Positions 46,181 to 54,643 of a DNA stretch of 64,000 nt are shown here, piece by piece. Location of the stretch: NCBI RefSeq assembly GCF_028728205.1, contig NZ_JAQYUU010000001.1:485318-549317 (forward strand), written 5' to 3'. A model generated the notes under the pieces. The model saw only the letters and a program-made list of their open reading frames with translations. It was not told the DNA's origin and did no database searches. Numbering within the stretch: position 1 is the stretch's first letter; the number at the start of each line of letters is the position of its first letter. Made by a program: the position numbers and the translations under genes. The stretch is from Clostridium sp. 'White wine YQ' (GTDB lineage Bacteria > Bacillota > Clostridia > Clostridiales > Clostridiaceae).

Positions 46181-47413
46181 ATGAACGCAATTAACAGTGC
46201 AGATACGGTGTTTGTTTTTGTTTCAACAGTTCTAGTATTAGTAATGACACCAGCTTTAGCATTATTTTATGGAGGTATGGTTAGAAGAAAGAATGTATTG
46301 AGTACAACCTTACACAGTTATGGTGCAATAGCAATTATCTCAATTCAATGGATACTTATAGGGTATACATTAGCCTTTGGATCGGATATTAATGGAGTGT
46401 TAGGTGGATTTAATTTCTTAGGATTAAACGGGGTTGGATTTGAACCAAATGCTGATTACGCAGGTACAATTCCTCACCAAGCATTTATGATGTTTCAAAT
46501 GATGTTTGCAGTTATAACTCCTGCATTAATTTCAGGTGCAATAGCTGAAAGAATGAAAACAATGGCATTTATGCTATTCATGTTATTATGGGCAACTTTT
46601 GTATATGATCCTCTAGCTCACTGGGTATGGGGTGTTGGAGGTTGGATTAGAAACCTAGGTGCATTAGACTTTGCTGGAGGTGACGTAGTTCATATAAGTT
46701 CAGGAGTTTCAGGTTTAGTTGCAGCATTGGTTTTAGGACAAAGGAGAAAGAAAGAAACTGTTACACCGCATAACCTTACAATTACAGTTTTAGGAGCAGG
46801 ATTACTATTATTCGGATGGTATGGATTTAATGCGGGTAGTGCTCTTTCTGTTAGTGATGTAGCATTTAATGCATTTATTACAACAAATACAGCAGCTGCA
46901 GCTTCAGCAATTGCATGGAGTATTGGTGAATATATACACAGAGGAAAAATAACTGCACTTGGAGCAGCAAGTGGACTTGTAGCTGGATTAGTTGCAATTA
47001 CACCAGGAGCTGGTTTTGTAAGTCCAATGTCTTCAATTGCAATTGGAGCTATCGGTGGATTCATATGCTTCTTTGCAGTAACAATATTAAAATCAAAGTT
47101 AAACTATGATGATGCGTTAGATGCTTTTGGATGTCATGGTATAGGAGGTATCTGGGGAGGTATAGCAACAGGTATATTTGCATCAAAAAGTATAAATTCA
47201 GCTGGTGCAGATGGATTGATTTATGGTAATATACATTTATTAGGCGCTCAATTAATAGCTATTGTCGCAACTATAGCATTTGCAGCAGTAATGACATTTA
47301 TAATCTTAAAGGTTATTGATAAGACTATTGGATTAAGAGTTTCTAATGAAGACGAACAAGCTGGAGTTGACGTTTCAAATCATGGAGAGGAAGCTTACGG
47401 CGGATTAAGCTAA
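46181..47413 (+). CDS. amtB: Ammonium transporter
   Basis: ATG 46181 is the start because it follows AAGGGGAGGTTT; upstream in-frame codons (from 46082) have no site. The 410-residue protein is a full Amt channel of about 11 helices, with FYGGMVRRKN, DPLAHWVWG, GWYGFNAGSA and GCHGIGGIWGG, which includes the pore histidines. It brings ammonium into the cell. The downstream PII gene is its regulator partner; gap 15 bases, one operon. Confidence 0.95.
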   Translation: MNAINSADTVFVFVSTVLVLVMTPALALFYGGMVRRKNVLSTTLHSYGAIAIISIQWILIGYTLAFGSDINGVLGGFNFLGLNGVGFEPNADYAGTIPHQAFMMFQMMFAVITPALISGAIAERMKTMAFMLFMLLWATFVYDPLAHWVWGVGGWIRNLGALDFAGGDVVHISSGVSGLVAALVLGQRRKKETVTPHNLTITVLGAGLLLFGWYGFNAGSALSVSDVAFNAFITTNTAAAASAIAWSIGEYIHRGKITALGAASGLVAGLVAITPGAGFVSPMSSIAIGAIGGFICFFAVTILKSKLNYDDALDAFGCHGIGGIWGGIATGIFASKSINSAGADGLIYGNIHLLGAQLIAIVATIAFAAVMTFIILKVIDKTIGLRVSNEDEQAGVDVSNHGEEAYGGLS

Positions 47414-47428
47414 TAAGGGGGTATTATT

Positions 47429-47791
47429 ATGAGTCAAAAATTATCAAAAGTTGATATTATTACTTCTCAAAGTAAATTTGATGATCTTAAAGATGCATTA
47501 AATGAAATTGGGATAACAGGTATGACTGTATCAAACGTGTTAGGTTGTGGAACACAAAAGGGGCACAAAGAATTTTATAGAGGAACTACTGTAGATATAA
47601 ATCTATTGCCTAAAATAAAAGTTGAAATTGTTGTATGTGATGTACCAGTTGAGGAAGTAGTTAAGGCAGCAAAAAAAGTACTTCATACTGGAAAAATAGG
47701 CGATGGAAAGATATTTGTATATAATGTTGAGAATGTTGTTAGAATAAGTACTGGAGAAGAAGGTAGAGATGCCCTTCAATACAAAGAGTAA
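47429..47791 (+). CDS. glnK: PII nitrogen regulatory protein, GlnK/NifI-like
   Basis: A 120-residue PII protein: KVDIITSQSKFDDLKDALNE, the T-loop GHKEFYRGTTVDINLLPK with Tyr50 at the usual uridylylation place, then VEIVVCDVPVEEVV and GDGKIFVYNVENVVRISTG. It binds ATP and 2-oxoglutarate and blocks the AmtB pore when nitrogen is plentiful. Placed right after amtB as usual. Closed by a terminator. Confidence 0.93.
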   Translation: MSQKLSKVDIITSQSKFDDLKDALNEIGITGMTVSNVLGCGTQKGHKEFYRGTTVDINLLPKIKVEIVVCDVPVEEVVKAAKKVLHTGKIGDGKIFVYNVENVVRISTGEEGRDALQYKE

Positions 47792-47802
47792 TTTTAAAAC
47801 TT

Positions 47803-47851
47803 AAAGCTAGAAGTATAAGTATAACGCTTATACCTCTAGCTTTTTCTTTTT
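47803..47851 (+). terminator. Intrinsic terminator
   Basis: AAAGCTAGAAGTATAAG pairs with CTTATACCTCTAGCTTT (small bulge), followed by TTCTTTTTT. Confidence 0.85.
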
Positions 47852-47873
47852 TGCAATTTATTGGTATAATAGA

Positions 47874-48125
47874 AATAAGCTTACGTAAACTCGATTTGTG
47901 AATATCATTTCTTGGAATGTTCAACCAAGAAACGATAGAATAAATCGTTAGTTGAAGTTGCTTATTTCAGAATAAGCATACGCAAACCCCATTTATGAAT
48001 CATACTGCTTGGAATGTTCAACCAAGAAACGACAGAATAAATCTATAGTTGGAGTTACATATTTCAGAATAAGCATACGTAAACTCAATTTTTGAAAGTT
48101 CAGCAAAGAAGTGGCTAAAATAAAT
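47874..48125 (+). repeat. Tandem 97-bp repeat, two full and one partial copy
   Basis: Copy 1 spans 47874-47970, copy 2 spans 47971-48067, each 97 bases and starting AATAAGC and ending TATTTCAG; a partial third runs from 48068 to about 48125. Copies share GGAATGTTCAACCAAGAAAC and GAATAAATC. No ORF runs through them. They lie in the 47792-48168 spacer between glnK and the next gene. Confidence 0.85.
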
Positions 48126-48168
48126 TATTATAAATAGAGATTATTATTAAAAAAAAGGTGGTGAGATA

Positions 48169-49122
48169 ATGTCAAGGGGAAAGTTTCAACTTCTAATAAA
48201 TGAGGGCAATAGATTAAAGAATGAAGAAAAATATAAAGAAGCTTTTGATATGTTTATGAAGGCTTTAGATGAAATTGAAGAGAATGACGAAGAGCTTCAA
48301 TGTTATTTTTCAATGATCGATTGCTCAATTAAATTAGAAGAGTTGGATACTGCAAAGGAATTTTGTTATAGGTCATTATCTAAATATGGAGAAAAAGAAG
48401 ATTTTTATTTGAACTTAGCATATATAGCAGAGCTGGAAAGAGAATTCCTTGATTCATTTATTTTTTTGAACAAGTCTTATAATATTTCTAAAAGAGAGCA
48501 TTATAAGGAGGGAATTAAAAACAAAGTATTTCTATGGCAAAGAGACCTGTGGTTTGAGTATAAATATAACTATGAGGTACATAATTTAAATAAAGCTATT
48601 GAATGTTTAGAACAACTAATTTCCTTAATATTGTTAAGTAAAGAAATAGAATTTACAATTAAAGAAGTGTATGACACATATATAGATTTATTAATAGAAA
48701 CCAAAAATTATTGGAAAGTATATGAGTTAAAAGAGAAGTTAATAAAATTGGGCGTAAATGAAGAAATTATTTTCTCATTGAATAATGACGAGAAATACTT
48801 TAGTAAAATAAAGGCATCAGATACGTCACGAGAACATTTTAACTTATTAATTGATTATCTTATTAAAAAAGAAAAAAATGATCTGTATTATTTGGAAAAA
48901 TTGAAGTTAGCAAAAGAGTTTGGTAGCCAGGAATACTATGGGTTATTAGTTAAAGATTATATAGATAGACCCTATGAAGAAAAGTTTAGAAGCAGAAAGA
49001 ATAACTATAAAAGAGAAATAGAAATATATGAAATGTCTTTAGGTTTTTTAGGCAAAAATGAACAAAGCATTATTGATGAAATTCATAAAGAAATTCAAGA
49101 AATAAGAAATACAATTATTTAA
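48169..49122 (+). CDS. TPR-like helical protein of unknown function
   Basis: A 317-residue soluble protein rich in Lys and Glu with paired helices of TPR kind: LINEGNRLKNEEKYKEAFDM-type start, then CYFSMIDCSIKLEELDTAKE, FYLNLAYIAELEREF. Such repeats bind other proteins. No other domain is seen. Its partner is unknown. AGGTGGTG precedes the ATG. Neighbours are repeat DNA and speD, so no operon. Confidence 0.6.
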   Translation: MSRGKFQLLINEGNRLKNEEKYKEAFDMFMKALDEIEENDEELQCYFSMIDCSIKLEELDTAKEFCYRSLSKYGEKEDFYLNLAYIAELEREFLDSFIFLNKSYNISKREHYKEGIKNKVFLWQRDLWFEYKYNYEVHNLNKAIECLEQLISLILLSKEIEFTIKEVYDTYIDLLIETKNYWKVYELKEKLIKLGVNEEIIFSLNNDEKYFSKIKASDTSREHFNLLIDYLIKKEKNDLYYLEKLKLAKEFGSQEYYGLLVKDYIDRPYEEKFRSRKNNYKREIEIYEMSLGFLGKNEQSIIDEIHKEIQEIRNTII

Positions 49123-49167
49123 TATATTTTCAATAAAAAATCGAGATAATCAAAGGAAACCGTAGTA

Positions 49168-49214
49168 AGTGGGATGTAAGTTGCTCTAAATTAACTTATA
49201 TCCCATTTTTGATT
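49168..49214 (+). terminator. Intrinsic terminator
   Basis: TGGGATGTAAGTT pairs with AACTTATATCCCA, followed by TTTTTG. Confidence 0.75.
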
Positions 49215-49275
49215 GAATTTCGGATTACATATATGTATTTAAAGTGTGGTATATTATTAGATGGTTAATATATAT

Positions 49276-49354
49276 AAAACTGGTAGTTTAATATTACTAA
49301 ACAAAAGTTTATAAATTTAATAAATTAAACTGAAAGTTAGGTATTACTAAACAA
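49276..49354 (+). promoter_or_regulatory. Two copies of a 29-bp polyamine-regulon motif before speD
   Basis: Copy A (49276-49304): AAAAC, five bases, GTTTA (49286), seven bases, TAAAC (49298). Copy B (49326-49354): TAAAC, five bases, GTTAG (49336), seven bases, TAAAC (49348). The same block and spacing pattern occurs before the XRE-cupin regulator of the pot operon (59497-59525). The TAAAC/GTTTA arms are inverted repeats, as expected for a dimeric repressor. Confidence 0.65.
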
Positions 49355-49452
49355 ATTGAAGATAAAAGAGATAAAAATTATTTAAAATAAATAAATTACT
49401 AATAAAATTCTATGTAAATAAATTATAGGTGAATAATTTAGGAGGGATTTAA

Positions 49453-49875
49453 ATGCATATAGAACAACTAGGAAGACATATTTTAATTGAATATTACAAC
49501 TGTAATAAGGAAACATTAAAAGATCATGAAATAATTGAAAAGTACATGAAAGAAGCTGCAATTAAATCAAAGGCTACTATCGTGACAAGTTGTTTTCATA
49601 GATTTAATCCTTGGGGAGTAAGTGGAGCTGTAATAATTCAAGAATCTCATCTTACAATTCATACTTGGCCGGAATATGGCTATGCGTCTGTTGATTTATA
49701 TACTTGTGGAGATACTATCAATCCATGGGATGCCTTTGCATACCTTGAAAAGGTTCTAGAAGCTGAGAGAAGTGAATCAACTGAAATCGCAAGAGGGATT
49801 GTTGAAAAAATTAAAAATTATTCAAAAGTAGATGTGGATATAACATCTCATAAGCCTTTTGAATTTATGGAGTAG
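49453..49875 (+). CDS. speD: S-adenosylmethionine decarboxylase proenzyme
   Basis: A 140-residue SpeH-type proenzyme. ESHLTIHTWPEYGYASVDLY contains Ser65, where self-cleavage makes the pyruvoyl group; His70 and Cys85 (YTCGD) complete the site. It yields decarboxylated SAM for polyamine synthesis. Length fits the small prokaryotic type. AGGAGGG precedes the ATG. It is followed by speE. Confidence 0.95.
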   Translation: MHIEQLGRHILIEYYNCNKETLKDHEIIEKYMKEAAIKSKATIVTSCFHRFNPWGVSGAVIIQESHLTIHTWPEYGYASVDLYTCGDTINPWDAFAYLEKVLEAERSESTEIARGIVEKIKNYSKVDVDITSHKPFEFME

Positions 49876-49886
49876 GAGTGAATAAT

Positions 49887-50732
49887 ATGGAATTATGGTT
49901 TACAGAAAATCAAACTGAAAATGTTAAATTTTCTATGAAGGTTAAAGGTCATGTATTTTCAGGAAAGAGTGATTTTCAAAAAATAGATATAATAGATACT
50001 TATGAGTTTGGTCGTGTATTAGTTATAGATGGCTGGACTATGGTTACTGAAAAAGATGAATTTATTTATCATGAAATGATTACACATGTAGCTTTAGGTG
50101 TAAATCCTAATATAAAGAGAGCATTAGTTATAGGTGGAGGAGATGGAGGAACTGTAAGAGAATTAACTGGCTTCCTTACTATTGAAGAGATTCATATGGT
50201 AGAAATTGATCCAGTAGTAGTTCAAGCTTCAAAGGATTACTTATCTTATACTTCTTGTAAACTTAATGATCCAAGAGTAACTGTATATTATGAAGATGGA
50301 ATAAAATACATCAAAGATAAAGAAAATTATTATGATTTAATAATAGTAGATTCAACAGATCCAATAGGACCAGGAGAAGGATTATTCTCTGAAGCATTTT
50401 ATAATGATTGCTATAAGGCTCTAACAGAAGAAGGAATAATGGTAAATCAATGCGAAAGTCCTTACTATCCTAATAATGCTAGAGAAATGAAAAGAGCATA
50501 TAATAAGATCGGTAAGATATTCCCTATATGCAAAGCATATCAATATAATATGCCAACTTATGCATCAGGTCATTGGTTATTTGGATTTGCTTCAAAGAAA
50601 TATGATCCTATTAATGATTTTAAAGGCTTTAAGTTTAAAGAAAAGCTTGAAAATACAAAATATTATAATGAAGAAATACATAAAGGAGCTTTTGCTCTAC
50701 CAAATTATGTTTTAAAACAATTGGAAAAATAG
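49887..50732 (+). CDS. speE: Spermidine synthase
   Basis: ATG 49887 follows TAGGAGTG; a GTG 9 bases earlier lies too close to it. The 281-residue enzyme has the SpeE sequence signatures: HEMITHVALGVNPN, ALVIGGGDGGTVREL (SAM-type fold), HMVEIDPVV, YYDLIIVDSTDPIGPGE with catalytic Asp. It joins aminopropyl from decarboxylated SAM to putrescine. Eleven bases after speD, one operon. Confidence 0.95.
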   Translation: MELWFTENQTENVKFSMKVKGHVFSGKSDFQKIDIIDTYEFGRVLVIDGWTMVTEKDEFIYHEMITHVALGVNPNIKRALVIGGGDGGTVRELTGFLTIEEIHMVEIDPVVVQASKDYLSYTSCKLNDPRVTVYYEDGIKYIKDKENYYDLIIVDSTDPIGPGEGLFSEAFYNDCYKALTEEGIMVNQCESPYYPNNAREMKRAYNKIGKIFPICKAYQYNMPTYASGHWLFGFASKKYDPINDFKGFKFKEKLENTKYYNEEIHKGAFALPNYVLKQLEK

Positions 50733-50840
50733 CATTGACTTTTAGTTTGAATTAGTATAATATTTTACTAAATTAGTAAATGATATATTATTTGAAATTA
50801 TAAATTGGGGTTAATTTTAAATAATTACAACTTAAAAAAT

Positions 50841-50932
50841 GAAACTTTTAAAAGTTTCTGTTCAACTAATAATTTTACATGCCAGAAAATTGTCAGAAAC
50901 CACAATCTTCTAACAAGTAAAATTAAAGTTTC
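50841..50932. other. Block of nested inverted repeats before the T-box
   Basis: GAAACTTTTAAAAGTTTC (50841-50858) is a perfect palindrome. GAAACTTT (50841) also pairs with AAAGTTTC (50925); GTTTCTG (50854) with CAGAAAC (50894); AATTTTAC (50871) with GTAAAATT (50917). Several mutually exclusive folds are possible. It contains the inverse of a dispersed motif (GTTCAACTAATAATT at 50860). Confidence 0.45.
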
Positions 50933-50950
50933 TCTATAATAAAACCCTTG

Positions 50951-51166
50951 AAAAAGCGATGACTGAGAGTAGTAGGAGATTTAATTTTTAAGAGAGTAGT
51001 CGGGTGGTGTGAGACTATAGATAACATTTCTGAACTCGCTCAATGAGCTGTGGATTGAAATTAAGTAGATTCAACCGGTTAATAACCGTTATTATAATTA
51101 AGTTATAAGTTTGGATGGTACCGCGCCTTTGCGCTCCAATGGAGTGTAAGGGCGCTTTTTTGTTAT
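50951..51166 (+). promoter_or_regulatory. T-box leader of leuA, leucine type
   Basis: The leader has a stem-I AGCG/CGCT base, AGAGAG and GGTGTGAGA internal motifs, a specifier CTC at 51035-51037 in TGAACTCGC, and the T-box proper TGGATGGTACCGCG (51112-51125). The competing terminator stem (51123-51163) follows. CUC is a leucine codon, so uncharged leucine tRNA should open leuA transcription. Confidence 0.88.
51123..51163 (+). terminator. T-box attenuator terminator
   Basis: GCGCCTTT-GCGCTCCA pairs with AGTGT-AAGGGCGC, followed by TTTTTT. It overlaps the T-box antiterminator. Confidence 0.85.
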
Positions 51167-51261
51167 CTAAAAATAATAAAACGTGTATTTAAGGCTACGA
51201 AATTTTAAATGCAATTTCTACGCTTTTTCTAATATAAGAATAAATTAAGGGGGCTATAATT

Positions 51262-52923
51262 ATGAAAAAAGAAGGATTTAAAAAGTACAAACAGTACAAA
51301 AATGTAGAACTAAAAGAGAGAAAGTGGCCAAGCAAACTTATTGACAAGGCACCTATTTGGTGTAGTGTGGATTTGAGAGATGGAAATCAAGCATTAAGAA
51401 ATCCTATGAGTTTAGAAAAAAAGATAGAATTTTTCAATTTACTTGTAAAAATGGGGTACAAGGAAATTGAAGTTGGATTTCCAGCAGCATCACAAATTGA
51501 ATATGATTTTACCAGATATTTAATAGAAAACAATCTTATTCCAGATGATGTAACTATTCAAATATTAACACAAGCAAGAAGAGAACTTATAGAAAAGTCT
51601 TTTGAAGCACTTAAAGGTATAAAAAAGGCAGTAGTTCATTTATATAATTCCACATCAGTAGTTCAAAGAAAAGTAGTATTTAATAAAGGTAAGAAAGAAA
51701 TTATTGATTTAGCAGTTGAGGGTACAAGAATAATAAAGGAATTAGTTAGAGAATATCCTGAAACAGAGTTTATTTTGGAGTACTCACCAGAAAGTTTTAG
51801 TGGAACAGAACTAGACTATGCACTAGATATATGCGAAGCTGTAGTTGATGAATGGAAACCAACTACAGAAAATAAAATCATATTAAATCTACCAACAACA
51901 GTTGAGATGTATACACCCAATGTATATGCAGATCAAATAGAATGGTTTTCAGATAATATAAAAGATAGAGATAAGATTATTTTAAGTGCACATCCACATA
52001 ATGATAGGGGAACAGCTGTAGCAACAGCAGAACTTGCAATGCTCGCTGGTATAGATCGTATTGAAGGAACTATATTCGGAAATGGAGAAAGAACGGGAAA
52101 TGTTGATTTAGTCACATTAGGATTAAATTTATATACCCAAGGTATAGATCCAGAAATAGATTTTAGTTGTATAGATGAAGTTATTGGGGTATATGAAGAG
52201 TGTACCGAAATGCCAGTTCCAGATAGACAACCTTATGCTGGTTCTCTTGTGTATACTGCATATTCAGGTTCACATCAAGATGCCATAAAGAAGGGCTTAG
52301 GTGTTTATAGTGAAGAAGATTATTGGGAAGTACCATATTTACCTATAGATCCTAAGGATGTTGGCAGAAACTATGAAGCAATAATTAGAATTAACGCACA
52401 GTCAGGTAAAGGTGGAATAGCCTTTATAATGCAAAATTACTATGGATTTTCTATTCCAAAGTTTATGCAGAAAGATTTTAGCCTAGTGATTCAAAGTATT
52501 GCAGACGAGAGTGTAAAAGAAGTTAATTCTGAAGTTATATATGATGCGTTTAAGAAATCATATCTAAATATTGACTCACCAATATCTCTTGAAAGTATTG
52601 AAATAAATAGTAAAGAAGTAAGTAAAAAAGATATTGAAATACTAGCATCTATAAATTATAAAGCTAAGCTAATGAACATTGCAGGGGTAGGTAATGGCCC
52701 TATAGATGCATTTGTTAAAGGATTGAATAATATTATAGATGGTTTCAAGGTAAGCTCATATAATCAACATTCTTTAGGTGATGATTCAAATGCAGAATCT
52801 GTAGCATATATTCAAATAATAGATAAAGATGGTAGAAAACATTATGGAGTAGGAACAGATAATAATATTATCTTAGCTTCAATTAAGGCTGTAATAAGTG
52901 CAGTAAATAAATCAATAGTATAG
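51262..52923 (+). CDS. leuA: 2-isopropylmalate synthase
   Basis: A 553-residue enzyme of the LeuA2 type: WCSVDLRDGNQAL (catalytic Arg-Asp), LSAHPHNDRGTAVA (metal His pair), IEGTIFGNGERTGNVDL, and a C-terminal LeuA regulatory fold (about 430-550, MNIAGVGNGPIDAF). It condenses acetyl-CoA with 2-oxoisovalerate, the first step of leucine synthesis; the C-terminal domain is where leucine inhibits it. Controlled by the T-box upstream. leuCDB are not adjacent. AGGGGG precedes the ATG. Confidence 0.93.
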   Translation: MKKEGFKKYKQYKNVELKERKWPSKLIDKAPIWCSVDLRDGNQALRNPMSLEKKIEFFNLLVKMGYKEIEVGFPAASQIEYDFTRYLIENNLIPDDVTIQILTQARRELIEKSFEALKGIKKAVVHLYNSTSVVQRKVVFNKGKKEIIDLAVEGTRIIKELVREYPETEFILEYSPESFSGTELDYALDICEAVVDEWKPTTENKIILNLPTTVEMYTPNVYADQIEWFSDNIKDRDKIILSAHPHNDRGTAVATAELAMLAGIDRIEGTIFGNGERTGNVDLVTLGLNLYTQGIDPEIDFSCIDEVIGVYEECTEMPVPDRQPYAGSLVYTAYSGSHQDAIKKGLGVYSEEDYWEVPYLPIDPKDVGRNYEAIIRINAQSGKGGIAFIMQNYYGFSIPKFMQKDFSLVIQSIADESVKEVNSEVIYDAFKKSYLNIDSPISLESIEINSKEVSKKDIEILASINYKAKLMNIAGVGNGPIDAFVKGLNNIIDGFKVSSYNQHSLGDDSNAESVAYIQIIDKDGRKHYGVGTDNNIILASIKAVISAVNKSIV

Positions 52924-52951
52924 CAAAAAAGTTAATTAAGAAATAATTAAT

Positions 52952-52983
52952 AAAAACGCCAGAAATTTTCTGGTGTTTTTTAC
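52952..52983 (+). terminator. Intrinsic terminator
   Basis: AAAAACGCCAGAAA pairs with TTTCTGGTGTTTTT. Confidence 0.8.
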
Positions 52984-53004
52984 TCTTTAGGAATTTATAA
53001 TATT
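52979..53004 (+). repeat. Short post-terminator element
   Basis: TTTACTCTTTAGGAATTTAT followed by AATATT, nearly identical to 35909-35934 and also directly behind a terminator. Confidence 0.6.
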
Positions 53005-53086
53005 ATAAGGGTTCGTATATCATCATAAGTTTGAATTATAATCTAAGGATTAACTAGACTCCCCTAAAGAATAAAAAAATAGAATT

Positions 53087-53161
53087 AGTCGCCTGCCAAT
53101 TTTTCCTCACATGCGTTTGGAAAGGCAGATGCGAGAAAAAAATCGTCTAGACGATTTTTTT
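53087..53161 (+). ncRNA. Possible small structured RNA ending in a terminator
   Basis: CGCCTGCC can pair with GGCAG-AT-GCG to form a GC-rich stem, unusual for this AT-rich DNA, and is followed by a perfect 26-base palindrome (53136-53161) with TCGTCTAGACGA at its centre and runs of A and T that fits a terminator. No ORF is present. It could be a small RNA or an attenuator before the hydrolase gene at 53213. Confidence 0.35.
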
Positions 53162-53212
53162 TATATTCAAAATACGACTTTTTATGATATTATGTAAAGG
53201 TGAGGTGTTAAA

Positions 53213-54160
53213 ATGGGAAAGAAAAGAATGAAATATATAGTTTTTGTTGCTCTTTTAGTTGTGATAACTATAGTTTCTATTGTGGGAGTAAAAAAATATA
53301 ATAGATATAAACTTGAAGAAAATAGATTAAAAAATATCGCAATTACTAAGGATGCAATGAAGTTATACATGAATGAAGCAGATTCAGTTGGAGAGAATAA
53401 AATACAACTTAATTGGAAAGAGATTGCAGCAGTAAGTGCAATTGAAGAAAATAACTATTTCACTAAAATGGATGAGAGTAAGGTTAAAGCATTAGCTGAA
53501 AAGTTTGTAGTAGAAAAGAAAGTTTCAGGAAAAACATATTATGGTTCTAAAGGTATAGATGAAATAATTGATGAATTGCAATATACAGATAAGGAAAAAA
53601 CAAGAGTACATAATTACTATGACCAGCTTCAAAAGATGGGGTTATATCCAGAAAACTATACAGATAAAAATCTTCAATTTATAAAAACAGTAGAACCATA
53701 TGCCTATAAAATATATGAGAAATACGGAATATTGCCTTCTGTAGTAGTTGCTCAATCTATAGCAGAATCAGGTTGGGGAAATTACGCTGAAATTAATAAT
53801 TACTTCGGGATTAAGGCAGATACGAGTTGGAAAGGTCCAAGCAAGTTGATAACAACCACTGAGTATAACGGTGAAACTATTAAGGCTAAATTTAGAGTAT
53901 ACGATAGCATTGAAGCATCTTTTGAGGATTACGGAAAATTTTTAAGTAATAACGTTAGATATAAGCAAGCAGGTGTATTTGAGGCTAAAAACTATAAAGA
54001 TATGGCCAAAGCAATAGAAAAGGGCGGCTATTCTACCCATGAAAACTCAAGTGGGGAAAAGATTTATGCAGATAATCTAATATCTATAATTAAAGCAAAT
54101 AATCTTATGATATTGGATAACAATGCTGAAAATAAAAAGTTTAAAGAGTTAAGCAATTAA
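53213..54160 (+). CDS. Membrane-anchored glucosaminidase (LytG/FlgJ-like)
   Basis: A 315-residue protein with one N-terminal membrane segment (about 8-27), a helical stalk and a glucosaminidase domain (about 150-300). The catalytic Glu is in VAQSIAESGWGNYA; NNYFGIKAD, TTEYNGETI and FRVYDSIEASFEDYGKFL are the further family motifs. It cleaves peptidoglycan between glucosamine and muramic acid outside the membrane. Preceded by the possible small RNA. Confidence 0.9.
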   Translation: MGKKRMKYIVFVALLVVITIVSIVGVKKYNRYKLEENRLKNIAITKDAMKLYMNEADSVGENKIQLNWKEIAAVSAIEENNYFTKMDESKVKALAEKFVVEKKVSGKTYYGSKGIDEIIDELQYTDKEKTRVHNYYDQLQKMGLYPENYTDKNLQFIKTVEPYAYKIYEKYGILPSVVVAQSIAESGWGNYAEINNYFGIKADTSWKGPSKLITTTEYNGETIKAKFRVYDSIEASFEDYGKFLSNNVRYKQAGVFEAKNYKDMAKAIEKGGYSTHENSSGEKIYADNLISIIKANNLMILDNNAENKKFKELSN

Positions 54161-54180
54161 AAATAATTAAGTAAAATAGT

Positions 54181-54222
54181 AGGTTAGAGGAGTACATATG
54201 TACAAGCCTCTAACCTTTTTTA
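54181..54222. terminator. Bidirectional intrinsic terminator
   Basis: AGGTTAGAGG pairs with CCTCTAACCT around a loop that holds GTACATATGTAC; T tail to the right. The stop of the acylphosphatase gene lies in the tail. Confidence 0.8.
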
Positions 54223-54492
54223 ATAAGATATTCTGAAAGCTTTTTCTTTTTCAATTAGAGGAACTTCCTTAGTAGATAAATCATCTATTCTTGAAAAACC
54301 ATTACCCTTCATAAGCTGTGCTTTAAAAGTTTCTATTTGATTTTCATCTCCTTGAACCATGATTTCAACCATACCATTAGATTGATTTCGAACAGTTCCA
54401 GTTACTTGAGTTTTTTTTGCAATAAGTAAAACAAAATATCTAAAACCTACCCCCTGAACTCTTCCAGAGGCAATCATTAAATATCTTTTCAT
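54220..54492 (-). CDS. acyP: Acylphosphatase
   Basis: A 90-residue enzyme with catalytic Arg18 (GRVQGVGFRYF) and Asn36 (GTVRNQSNGMVEI). It hydrolyses acyl phosphates such as carbamoyl phosphate. Length and both motifs match exactly. AGGAGGGT precedes the ATG on the minus strand. Confidence 0.93.
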   Translation of the reverse strand: MKRYLMIASGRVQGVGFRYFVLLIAKKTQVTGTVRNQSNGMVEIMVQGDENQIETFKAQLMKGNGFSRIDDLSTKEVPLIEKEKAFRISY

Positions 54493-54643
54493 AGGACCCT
54501 CCTGTATAATTTGGTATTTAATAATTCTTTTTATATTATAACAAAGAAAAAAGTTTGGAACAAAATAAAAATTGTTTAAATATTTGAAATATACTGAAAA
54601 TTTGTTATAATTATGATTATTAAGTTAAGGAGGGTTTATAACT

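Noticed and set aside
47874..48125. CRISPR array
   Set aside because: Units are 97 bases, contiguous and similar along their whole length, with no short repeat and unique spacers; no cas genes are present.
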